From positions 1 to 38,663 of the forward strand of contig JAFRBA010000230.1 in the NCBI GenBank assembly GCA_017405115.1: 38,663 bases of DNA, written 5' to 3'. The notes beneath the pieces are model-generated. The model was not told the origin of the DNA and made no database searches. It saw nothing but the letters and a program-made list of their open reading frames with translations. The stretch is from Kiritimatiellia bacterium (lineage in GTDB: Bacteria > Verrucomicrobiota > Kiritimatiellia > RFP12 > UBA1067). Positions 10,607 through 17,484 of this stretch are shown one piece after another; the first letter of the stretch is position 1, and each line of letters starts with the position of its first letter. Position numbers and translations under genes: made by a program.

Positions 10607-10825
10607 TCAGATCTTTGCCGCCATTATGCGCTCGTACCTGCCATCCATATCCGCCTGTGTAATGTAGCGGCCAAAAGAAAGTCTAGCATTGCCGCTTGAC
10701 ACGCGAGCGACAGCACGCGAAGCGCACCCCTCACTAGGATTGCTGAACACAAAAACGTTCCGAGGCTCATGTACTCTCACATGAGACACCCTGAATGTGT
10801 CTATGAATTTTCTCAACGAAATCAT
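10607..10825 (-). CDS. Small hypothetical protein, first gene of a two-gene unit
   Basis: A 72-residue basic protein with no recognised domain. It has a good ribosome site (AAGGGAAAGGAA) and a -10 box upstream. The following gene for a tail-anchored protein starts 6 nt after its stop. The tight coupling suggests the two products act together. The sequence (SHVRVHEPRNVFVFSNPSEG..GRYERIMAAKI) is compact and polar, without a signal peptide or membrane helix. Confidence 0.65.
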   Translation of the reverse strand: MISLRKFIDTFRVSHVRVHEPRNVFVFSNPSEGCASRAVARVSSGNARLSFGRYITQADMDGRYERIMAAKI

Positions 10826-10861
10826 GCAGTCTGTTCCTTTCCCTTCAAGTAGGATTTATGC

Positions 10862-10867
10862 ATTATA
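10862..10867 (-). promoter_or_regulatory. -10 box of the two-gene unit
   Basis: TATAAT on the minus strand, 37 nt before the ATG at 10825. No good -35 element is visible. The remaining sequence up to the ATPase stop at 11023 shows no gene. Confidence 0.45.
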
Positions 10868-11022
10868 CCATAATTCTGCTGGATATGCATAGGAGGACTC
10901 TACGACCTCATCCGCGGCTCTATCCCCGCCGCACGTCCGCGCCAGCCCTTCATCCCCGCCTCTTCCGCCCCGCCCGCCGCAATCAATCGACATCCCTAAC
11001 GGCTTCCGCTGCCACCGGAATT

Positions 11023-12363
11023 TCATCGCGCCCTTTTCGCCTTCAGCATTCGCGGCATCAGAAACGCACAAAACCATGGCATTGTCAGGACATCTCTTTC
11101 AAAGCCTATGTTTGAATCGGCGAACTTGACGCCCCAGTGTATGTCGGCGTACCGATTTGAATCTATTAGCTCGCGCAATGATTTTGACCGCCCCTTCCCG
11201 GCTTTCACCTCCACCGGAACCAGATCTTCGCCGCAACGGACAAAGAACTCCTCCTCAAGCGGCGAATCGCTCCGTCGCCAGTAGTAAAGCCCAAGACCCG
11301 CCTTGGCGAAAGCCTCCGCCACGATGTTTTCATAAAGCGCGCCCTTGTATATTCCAAGGTTGCGGTTCACGCGCAAATCACTCTGTGCGTCTTCATCAAG
11401 CATCGAAACCAGCAGACCGGTGTCGCACATGTACAGCTTGTACTTGGACTCGTCATAGTTGCCTTTAAGCGGCAGTTCTGGCTGAAGCAGACAGTAGCAC
11501 GGATTCACAACTCCGGCATCGACAAGCCATTCCACGCAGCCGCGGTAATCACGGAAGCGCGCCCCGTGCGCGACTTTCGAAATCTGGAATTTGCGGTTTT
11601 CCTTTGCCAGCTGCGCCGGAATGTGGTTGAACACGTTCAGTATCCGCGCCTGGTCAAGCCCTTCCGCATATTTGCGCACGTCGCCTCGATAATCTCGGAC
11701 TATCTGACTCTGCCGCTCGTATACGCCCTCGAAAGAACCATTGTTTTCAACATAGAGGCGCACTACATCCGGCATGCCTCCCAATGTGCAATAGTCAAGG
11801 AACAAACCTCGCAGCACTTCATGCGTGACGTGCTTCAGCGGCCGCATGGAACACATCGCCGCCAGCATCTCTTCCACAAGGTCGTCGCAATAGCCCTTTG
11901 CCCACAGAAACTCCTCAAAGTCCAAGGACGACATGTCGATGTCCGTCTTGTAGCCAACGCTGTTTGATTCTATCTCCCTGTAGTGTACCCCAAGCAGCGA
12001 ACCAGAGCAGATTACGTCAAACCGTCCGTCCTGCGCAAAGAACTTGAGCGTTGTCATAATGTCCGGGAACTTCTGCACTTCGTCGAAGAATATAAGCGTC
12101 TTACCGTTGATGAACTTGAATGTTCCGCCTATCCTGGAGATGGCGTTCACCACGTCTTGCGCACCATAGCCATCGTCCAGAATCCTTTTGTATTTCGGAG
12201 CTTCAACAAAGTTGATTTCTATGACGCTCTCATATCGCCCGTTGACAAAATGCCGCACAGAGGCAGTCTTTCCAACCTGTCGAGGCCCCTTGAGTATGAC
12301 AGGCAGACGCTTTCCTTTATACCATGTCAAAAGAACATCGTCTATCTTGCGTTTTAGATACAT
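11023..12363 (-). CDS. AAA-type ATPase with DUF4143 C-terminal domain
   Basis: A 446-residue protein, starting at the ATG at 12363 behind AGAGGAG. The N-terminal AAA domain has Walker A GPRQVGKT (residues 26-33) and Walker B TLIFFDEVQ, followed by the sensor-like CSGS motif. The C-terminal DUF4143 region has the nuclease-like signature of this family (EEEFFVRCGEDLVPVEVKAG). These ATPases are very common and numerous in Bacteroidota and PVC genomes. Their role is poorly known; several are linked to mobile or defence-like settings. It has its own promoter and does not belong to the sugar locus. Confidence 0.88.
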   Translation of the reverse strand: MYLKRKIDDVLLTWYKGKRLPVILKGPRQVGKTASVRHFVNGRYESVIEINFVEAPKYKRILDDGYGAQDVVNAISRIGGTFKFINGKTLIFFDEVQKFPDIMTTLKFFAQDGRFDVICSGSLLGVHYREIESNSVGYKTDIDMSSLDFEEFLWAKGYCDDLVEEMLAAMCSMRPLKHVTHEVLRGLFLDYCTLGGMPDVVRLYVENNGSFEGVYERQSQIVRDYRGDVRKYAEGLDQARILNVFNHIPAQLAKENRKFQISKVAHGARFRDYRGCVEWLVDAGVVNPCYCLLQPELPLKGNYDESKYKLYMCDTGLLVSMLDEDAQSDLRVNRNLGIYKGALYENIVAEAFAKAGLGLYYWRRSDSPLEEEFFVRCGEDLVPVEVKAGKGRSKSLRELIDSNRYADIHWGVKFADSNIGFERDVLTMPWFCAFLMPRMLKAKRAR

Positions 12364-12384
12364 AGTTTCTCCTCTTTGCGCGTA

Positions 12385-12413
12385 ATTATAGCAAATCCGA
12401 ATTACATCCGCAA
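12385..12413 (-). promoter_or_regulatory. Promoter of the DUF4143 ATPase
   Basis: Minus strand TTGCGG (12413-12408), exactly 17 bp, then TATAAT (12390-12385), 21 nt before the ATG. This is one of the clearest promoters in the window. Confidence 0.7.
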
Positions 12414-12453
12414 GCCCACTGACCACAAAATAATAGCCTTATAATAATGAAAT

Positions 12454-12508
12454 TGCACAAAATCGCAGCCTTCAAACCGATGCTATGCACAAAATCACAG
12501 CCTTCAAG
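12454..12508. repeat. Two direct 23-bp repeats upstream of the ATPase
   Basis: TGCACAAAATCGCAGCCTTC (from 12454) and TGCACAAAATCACAGCCTTC (from 12486) lie 32 bp apart and differ at one base over these 20. They lie 40-95 bp upstream of the ATPase -35 box, where a regulator could bind. The surrounding DNA (12414-12620) holds no gene. Confidence 0.55.
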
Positions 12509-12620
12509 CCAAATCCATCTGGAAAACGTATTCGGCACTGCTATAATTCAAAAAGAAAACAATTACACTGCGTTATAAATGTTAGCCATCACTCCCTGCG
12601 CCAAGTAGGCGCCCGCATCA

Positions 12621-12665
12621 TTACGATTCAGCCATAAGATCAAGCAACTTCATGCGCGGACCCAT
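12621..12665 (-). other. Very short ORF with a strong ribosome site
   Basis: AAGGAGAATACC precedes an ATG at 12665, and the frame MGPRMKLLDLMAES ends at 12621. It is probably the start of a gene whose remainder has been deleted, directly after the rpiB remnant. As a peptide of 14 residues it is not recognised. Confidence 0.3.
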
Positions 12666-12723
12666 GGTATTCTCCTTGCTGGCGAGACGGTTGCCGAGGA
12701 CGACGCCCGCGAAGTCCCGAGCA

Positions 12724-12933
12724 GTCGGAGAGGCGCTGTGCGCGTTCCAGCTTCCAGCGGCGGCGCACGTGGCGCTCGTCGTCGTCGGCCGCAGTCGCCA
12801 CAAACGTGCGCAGAATCGCAAGCGCCTGGTCGGCCGCGCCAGACGCCACCGCCTTCGCGACGGGAATGGCGTAGTCGGGGTAGTCGCATGATTCGCCGGA
12901 CTTCGGCCCGAGGTCCTGGACCTCGCATTCCCC
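12724..12933 (-). pseudogene. rpiB: rpiB remnant with internal deletion
   Basis: The frame reads GECEVQDLGPKSGESCDYPDYAIPVAKAVASGA and then jumps to ALAILRTFVATAADDDERHV..KLERAQ. The first part is the RpiB/LacA ribose-5-phosphate isomerase B segment around the DYPDYA motif, and the second is its C-terminal helix. The ~60 residues between, which normally contain the GTGIGMSI loop with the active-site Cys and His, are missing, as is the N-terminal Rossmann strand. It cannot be active. Its upstream side is replaced by the dispersed repeat copy 1. Confidence 0.72.
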
Positions 12934-12946
12934 GGAAATGGAATAG

Positions 12947-13098
12947 GCGGGGACAGACCCCGCGAAACCGTTGTAAAACGGGCGTTTGCGCGTTTCGGGC
13001 GATGACGACCGAGGCCGATGGCGGAAGGACCGGTGGATGAAGTGGGAGGGGTGTAGATGGATGAAGATACGCGGGGCATACAGGCTCTCGCGCGGCAG
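12947..13098 (+). repeat. Dispersed ~140-bp repeat, copy 1
   Basis: Starts with the hairpin GCGGGG-ACAGA-CCCCGC (12947-12963), then GAAACCGTTGTAAAAC, then GCGTTTCGGGCGAT and onwards to CTCTCGCGC. It is close to identical to 13504-13641, with scattered substitutions. Both copies keep an ATG-led frame reading MK(W/R)EGCRW(M/A)KIRGAYRLSR. The family of the element is not recognised. Confidence 0.75.
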
Positions 13099-13248
13099 AC
13101 GGCTATGCCCACATCGTCGGGCGGTGGTTCGTGCGGCCATGCGTCCCGATTGAGAGTGTGCCTGGCAGCTGGCATTTCGCCGGAATGTCGCGCGATTACA
13201 TGCGAGGCGGCTCATTTTGACCCATAGGGCGTGGCATTTTTAGTCCAT
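13099..13248. other. Interval without a supported gene
   Basis: Nothing recognisable is seen between repeat copy 1 and the 22-bp-period array. Open frames crossing it are compositional. Confidence 0.4.
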
Positions 13249-13338
13249 CCATGCAGTGCCGGAAGCGGAACCATGCACTTCGAAAAGTCCAACCATGCAA
13301 GTTGCCGAGTGGAACCATGCAAGTTTGCGAGTGCATGG
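13249..13338. repeat. 22-bp-period CCATGCA array with inverted end copy
   Basis: CCATGCA occurs at 13249, 13271, 13293 and 13315, exactly 22 bp (two helical turns) apart. Three of the copies are preceded by AA. An inverted copy, TGCATGG, follows at 13332. The sequence between the motifs is not well conserved, so this resembles an iteron- or operator-like set of phased sites, not an ordinary tandem duplication. An AT-richer stretch follows to 13420. No gene starts nearby except the plus-strand ORF 250 bp further on. Confidence 0.65.
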
Positions 13339-13428
13339 TTCAGCTTCTGCGTTTCCATCCATTGAATATTTCTTCGACTTTCTGACATAAATCTGGCGGC
13401 AACGCCAATCTCGACGCCAATATCCCGC

Positions 13429-13450
13429 GCGCGCGTGCGTACACGCGCGC
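13429..13450 (+). terminator. Alternating GC hairpin
   Basis: GCGCGCGTG-CGTA-CACGCGCGC is a perfect 9-bp stem of alternating purine/pyrimidine, followed by pyrimidine-rich TCCCTATTTCTTATTTCTA. It may act as a terminator or as a Z-DNA-prone element. No plus-strand gene ends just before it. Confidence 0.45.
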
Positions 13451-13503
13451 TCCCTATTTCTTATTTCTATTTCTATTGATTTAACGCAGTGAAACCAGCG
13501 GGC

Positions 13504-13641
13504 CCCGTGAAACCGTTGTAAAACTGGCGTTTACGCGTTTCGGGCGATACCGGCCGAGGCCGATGGTGGAAAGGCCGGTGGATGAAGCGGGAGGGGTGTA
13601 GATGGGCGAAGATACGCGGGGCGTATAGGCTCTCGCGCAGG
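13504..13641 (+). repeat. Dispersed ~140-bp repeat, copy 2
   Basis: Same orientation and order as copy 1 at 12958-13098 and about 90% alike by eye. The two copies bracket ~400 bp that include the 22-bp array. The right end overlaps the first ~20 codons of the plus-strand ORF at 13582. Confidence 0.75.
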
Positions 13642-14109
13642 AGCATCGCGCGGATTATCGCGGCGATCTCCGCCGCGCTCTTAGCCTTTCACGCTGCGAC
13701 CTCCGCTCTCACTCCCGCCGACGAAGCGCTCAGACGGCGTGCGTCCGGCGCGATGTGCAGGATACTGGTGAAGGTGATGTCGCTCGCGGACGACGAGACG
13801 GACGGGACGTTCACCTACGGCGACACGTGGAGGGCGCGCGGCGAGGGCTTCGTCGGCACCGCCCCCTGCTGGGCCGTCAACATGGCGTTCATCCAGCTGG
13901 AGCCCGAAACGGAGGCCATCGCCCTGGACTTCGACGTCAGGGGCGCGGCGGAGATCAAGCTCGACAGCAAGGCGGAGCACCCCGTAGCCCCCGGCGACTA
14001 CCCGGGCGCGAAGCTGATGGTCGAGTTCTGCCATCCCGACGCCGAGGACCCCTATGCGCAGGTCTCCGAGACGCTCGTGATGCCCATCCACATCGTGTCT
14101 AACGAGTGA
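13582..14109 (+). CDS. Hypothetical exported protein (only plus-strand gene)
   Basis: A 175-residue frame of unrecognised family. Residues about 20-42 look like a signal peptide core (RSIARIIAAISAALLAFHAATSA). The mature part is acidic, with beta-rich patterning (GTFTYGDTWRARGEGFVGTAPCWAVNMAFIQLEPE..). The first ~20 residues lie in dispersed repeat copy 2 and also occur as a short frame in copy 1, so the native start may be further in. Codon bias favours a real gene from about residue 40 on. A strong terminator hairpin follows, which supports plus-strand transcription. It may be a gene 3' portion captured by the repeat. Confidence 0.5.
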   Translation: MKREGCRWAKIRGAYRLSRRSIARIIAAISAALLAFHAATSALTPADEALRRRASGAMCRILVKVMSLADDETDGTFTYGDTWRARGEGFVGTAPCWAVNMAFIQLEPETEAIALDFDVRGAAEIKLDSKAEHPVAPGDYPGAKLMVEFCHPDAEDPYAQVSETLVMPIHIVSNE

Positions 14110-14151
14110 GTGGCGGGTAGTTTTGGTGGTTGGCAGTGCGGCGGGCAGTGC

Positions 14152-14185
14152 GGCGGGCGGGCTTCGGACCGCCCGCCCTTTCGTT
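14152..14185 (+). terminator. Rho-independent terminator
   Basis: GGCGGGCGG-GCTTCGGA-CCGCCCGCC is a perfect 9-bp stem followed by CTTTCGTTT, 42 nt after the plus-strand ORF. The T-run is interrupted. It could also serve minus-strand transcription. Confidence 0.6.
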
Positions 14186-14192
14186 TATGGAG

Positions 14193-14312
14193 ATGAACGG
14201 GCGAGACGCCCGTTGTCCCAGTATGAACGGGCGAGACGCCCGTTCTCCCAGTATGAACGGGCGGGACGCCCGTTGTCCCAGTGTGAACGGGCGGGACGCC
14301 CGTTCTCCCAGT
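14193..14312. repeat. Four 30-bp tandem copies, each with a palindrome
   Basis: Four back-to-back 30-bp units carry GAACGGGCGRGACGCCCGTT, an imperfect inverted repeat (AACGGGCG/CGCCCGTT), plus a linker (S)TCCCAGTR. The units differ at only a few positions. Conservation of the arms suggests a RNA hairpin or protein-binding role. The array ends a truncated SNase-like reading frame, so it was inserted or expanded within former coding DNA. Confidence 0.85.
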
Positions 14313-14315
14313 GGC

Positions 14316-14396
14316 GGGCGAGAGGATGGTGAGGGTGTCGCCGTCGGCGATGCGCACGACGCGGCCGTGAATCTCGGCAACGTCGGATACGCCGCC
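14316..14396 (-). pseudogene. SNase-like (thermonuclease) N-terminal fragment
   Basis: The minus strand encodes GVSDVAEIHGRVVRIADGDTLTIL, then runs into the 30-bp repeat array. ..GRVVRIADGDTLTIL is the typical first strand pair of the staphylococcal-nuclease fold, with its catalytic-site Asp in DGDT. There is no start codon in frame before the stop upstream, and the rest of the nuclease is missing. It is a short remnant, and the call rests on this single motif. Confidence 0.5.
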
Positions 14397-14414
14397 TGAG
14401 CCGCACCCGCCTCG

Positions 14415-17400
14415 TCAGCGAAGCTCCTCCGACGCGACGAGCCCTGTCGTGAGTTCGCGCACGGAAACCCGCCAGGGGGCGGCGGACGATGGAGGCGCCT
14501 CGCCGTCTGCGACGCGCAGCGGGATCTCGCGGCTCCCCTCGACCACGTACCGGCCCGTCTCGTCGTGGAGCCCGCCTGCGGCGTCCCGAACCTCAAGCTC
14601 GACGACCTGGCGGCCCGGCGCTACCGCGCCTGCGGCGTCGCGGACCGTCACGACGAGAGAGCCGCCGCGCCTCTCGACCTCGACCGCCGCCAGCCGCCTC
14701 GGATACACGGCGAAGACGCGCCCCTCCCCGGGCCCGTAGTCCAGCGCAACGCTGCATCCGCCGACGCGGCACTCGCGGATCGGCCCGGCCTCCCCGCCGA
14801 ACTCGTAGACCGCGGAGCCGGCGGGGGCGGCGAACTTCGTCTCGATCCTCCGGTCCGCGCCGAGCGGACGGTACCAGTCTGCCAGGCAGAGGTCGTTCTG
14901 CGGCGCGCCGCCCCGCCGGCGCGTGTCGTTCACGACGACCACGTACTTCGCGCCGCGGTGTTCCTTGACGAAGGTGTACGCGCCGTCGCCGTCGGCATCG
15001 CTGCACGCGAAGAGGCGTGCGCGCAGCGCGGGCCAGAGCGGACGGTACCAGTCGCCGAAAGGCGCATCCAGAAGATTGGTGCTCACGGCGGGCTTGTCGT
15101 ATGCGACGGAGTCTAGGCGGATGCTCCCCGGCGGCGAGAACCGGCAGTAGCGGTCGCCCACGAGCCGGGCGCCCTTCCGCGCCGCAGCCTCGAGCGCGTC
15201 AGACTGCTCGCGCGTCAGCGCCGAGAGCATCGGCGCGACGAGATACGCGTAGCGCGAAAGGCCCTCCGCCGTGAATTCGTGCTCCATCACTACGTCGAAC
15301 GGCACTGGGGCCTCGGCGAGGAGCTCGCCGAAGCGGTGCGTGTAGTGGTAGTGGCCCCAGCGCCAGCCGCCTGCGATCGCGGGCGCGCGCGGCAGCAGGA
15401 AGGCCACGGGCGCCCGCTCGTTCTCCATGTTGCGCAGCAGCTCGCACGCCGGCGCGAACCTGTCGCGCATGAACGCCGCGTAGCGCGAGACCGCGTCAGG
15501 CTCGACGACGCCATGCTCCCACATGTCCGCCGCGAAAAACGAGAGTTCGTCCGCCGGGACGCTCCCGACGGCCATCCACGACTTTACCATCAGCTCGTCC
15601 GCGCTCTGGCAGATCGAACGCTTCTTGTCGGCCACCGGCGGTATGCGGTAGTGCCAATAGCCCATGCCGAGCGTAGGCGTGTAGCGCTTCGACCAGGGGC
15701 GCACCGCCGCCGCGTTCCGGCGGAAGTTGTAGAGGCACATTGCCGTGGGATAGTCGTATATCCAGTCGGCCAGACGATCGAAGCAGCGCGCGAAGCCGCC
15801 GCCGCCCATGATCGGCTCGCTCCAGACCGTGTTGAGGGGGTCGAGTTCGTGCACGACGCGGCGCACGATGCCGCCGACCATGAAAAGGGGGTTCCCCTTC
15901 TCGGTGAACCAGAGCATGGATGCGAAGTTCGGATCGTCGACTACGCCCGCGTAGGGCTTGCCTTTCCTTCCGAGGGCGGAGTAGTCCAGCTCGTCCGGCG
16001 TGAAAGTCACCTTCCAGGAGCCCTCGTGGCCTAGCTCGCGGCGCGCAAACGCCATCCACGCGGGCGAGTTCGTGCCGACGTCAAGCCAGCGCTTGCCGTA
16101 GTACATCTCGGTGTTTACCAGGGTGGAGTCCCACGCATGGCAGCCGGCCAGCGGACGGATCCGGGCGCGCGTCTCTCGCGCTATGGCCGCCGCGTCGAAA
16201 GCCTTCACCGCCGCCGACTTGTCGTTGTCGAGACGGAGGTTGACGAGAAAGCCATTTCGTATCGCGCCGCGCGCCGCGGCGGCGCTGCCGCACTGAATCT
16301 TGGTGATGCCGATCTCGTGCAGGTAGCCGACGCTGGCCGACCTGGAGCCTCCCCAGTTGAAGAAGTGGAACCTGTCGCGTCCCAGGCGCGGACGCACCTC
16401 CAGCTCGCCGGCGGACGACGCGACCAGGGCGCCGGACGGCCCGCGCACTTCGATTCGCCAGGGATAGCGCCCGGCGCGGAAGCGCGCCACCGGAAACGGC
16501 AGGGAGACATCCGCCTCGCCGTCGCGGCCGACGACGGTCGCGGACGACGCGGGACGTCCGCCGACTTCGCCGGAGACGGAGTATACGCCGCCGCCAAGCC
16601 CGTAGAGGCGCGTGCGGAGCGCGGCGGACGGGTCGTCGCGCCAGAAGAACGGCAGCAGCATTGGCGCCGTGACAACGCGCGGCGCCCCTTCGAGCAGGCC
16701 GCGCGCAGCCATGGCCAGACCGCGAACCTCCTCGGCGGAGAGGTCGCGGCGGAAAATGGATATCTCGTCCAGCACGAGATTCGCCGCCGGCAGCCCGTCG
16801 CCGCCAGTCCCAATGCGCAGGACCGCGTTGGAGATCGAGTCGAATGCGTCACGCACGGGGTTCGCGAGCTCTCCCGCGACTTTTCCGTCGAGGTAGCACA
16901 CGGCGCGCCCGGCGTTCCACGTCGCGGCGAAGTGACGCCACTCGGTCGCGCGGTGGAACCCCGCGACCTTCACATGTCCGCCGCGCTTCTCGGAAGTGCG
17001 GAACTCTCCGCCCGTCCAGCGCCAGTTGTAGCGCCAGAACCCGCCGAGGCAGAACACGGGCGTCGAGTTTGAGATGCACGACTCCGGCGACCGGAACCAG
17101 CAGGCGAAGCTTCCGCGGTCCGACGGGAACGACTTCAGCAGCTCGCTGTCGCGGATGGTCCAGAAGTCGTTGTCGACGCGCTTCTTCGCCGAGAGGAACG
17201 CCCGGCCCCTTCCGAACCGGCCCGGGGCGTCTGCGGCGTTTGGCAGCGGCACGTCGAAGGCATGGCCCGCGAGCTCCGCCACATGGTCGAAGTCGGCGAA
17301 GAACCAGAGATCGTCCCGTAGCTCGGCGGCCGAGGACAACGTCGGCAAGGCGCCGCCGAGGACGGAGGCAAGGGCAATCAAGCGGATTCGCGCCATTTGC

Positions 17401-17432
17401 CCTGGACACATGCTGTCGTACAGGCGTTTCAT
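14415..17432 (-). CDS. Secreted LamG/glycosidase-like protein (paralogue 2)
   Basis: About 1005 residues from the ATG at 17432, or 993 from the ATG at 17396. The latter begins a clean signal peptide (MARIRLIALASVLGGALPTLSSA) with AGGG close upstream. A LamG sandwich spans about 45-250 (LWFFADFDHVAEL.., GSFACWFRSPE.., EWRHFAATWNAGRAVCYLDGKVAG.., NLVLDEISIFRRDLSAEEV). A beta-sandwich and a TIM-barrel-like region follow, with NTVWSEP near 537 as a possible catalytic-loop glutamate. At about 745 there is a GATase-like/trimerisation piece (LEAAARKGARLVGDRYCRF). The C-terminal sandwich has GRQVVELEVRDAAGGLHDETG. It is collinear over its length with 18858-21857. A TATAAT lies only 7 bp before the first ATG, so a leaderless mRNA or the downstream start is likely. 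Confidence 0.75.
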   Translation of the reverse strand: MKRLYDSMCPGQMARIRLIALASVLGGALPTLSSAAELRDDLWFFADFDHVAELAGHAFDVPLPNAADAPGRFGRGRAFLSAKKRVDNDFWTIRDSELLKSFPSDRGSFACWFRSPESCISNSTPVFCLGGFWRYNWRWTGGEFRTSEKRGGHVKVAGFHRATEWRHFAATWNAGRAVCYLDGKVAGELANPVRDAFDSISNAVLRIGTGGDGLPAANLVLDEISIFRRDLSAEEVRGLAMAARGLLEGAPRVVTAPMLLPFFWRDDPSAALRTRLYGLGGGVYSVSGEVGGRPASSATVVGRDGEADVSLPFPVARFRAGRYPWRIEVRGPSGALVASSAGELEVRPRLGRDRFHFFNWGGSRSASVGYLHEIGITKIQCGSAAAARGAIRNGFLVNLRLDNDKSAAVKAFDAAAIARETRARIRPLAGCHAWDSTLVNTEMYYGKRWLDVGTNSPAWMAFARRELGHEGSWKVTFTPDELDYSALGRKGKPYAGVVDDPNFASMLWFTEKGNPLFMVGGIVRRVVHELDPLNTVWSEPIMGGGGFARCFDRLADWIYDYPTAMCLYNFRRNAAAVRPWSKRYTPTLGMGYWHYRIPPVADKKRSICQSADELMVKSWMAVGSVPADELSFFAADMWEHGVVEPDAVSRYAAFMRDRFAPACELLRNMENERAPVAFLLPRAPAIAGGWRWGHYHYTHRFGELLAEAPVPFDVVMEHEFTAEGLSRYAYLVAPMLSALTREQSDALEAAARKGARLVGDRYCRFSPPGSIRLDSVAYDKPAVSTNLLDAPFGDWYRPLWPALRARLFACSDADGDGAYTFVKEHRGAKYVVVVNDTRRRGGAPQNDLCLADWYRPLGADRRIETKFAAPAGSAVYEFGGEAGPIRECRVGGCSVALDYGPGEGRVFAVYPRRLAAVEVERRGGSLVVTVRDAAGAVAPGRQVVELEVRDAAGGLHDETGRYVVEGSREIPLRVADGEAPPSSAAPWRVSVRELTTGLVASEELR

Positions 17433-17439
17433 GGCACAT

Positions 17440-17445
17440 ATTATA
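17440..17445 (-). promoter_or_regulatory. -10 box before paralogue 2
   Basis: TATAAT on the minus strand in the 52-bp gap after the MocA gene. Transcription from it would begin almost at the ATG at 17432. No good -35 box is seen at 16-18 bp. Confidence 0.4.
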
Positions 17446-17484
17446 GCATTTATCCGCCGCCCGACGTGCCAAGGGCTGTCTGCG

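Noticed and set aside
10868..11022. Gene between the ATPase and the two-gene unit
   Set aside because: Open frames here are short, lack ribosome sites and overlap the ATPase 3' end; nothing is recognised.
12621..13215. Minus-strand frames of 184 and 191 codons across the rpiB remnant
   Set aside because: They cross repeat copy 1 and a deletion; only the rpiB piece is protein-like.
13249..13338. CRISPR-like or simple tandem repeat
   Set aside because: Only 7-9 bp are conserved per 22-bp step, too short for CRISPR repeats, and the intervening sequence is not duplicated.
14193..14312. CRISPR array
   Set aside because: The units are directly adjacent with no unique spacers and there are no cas genes.
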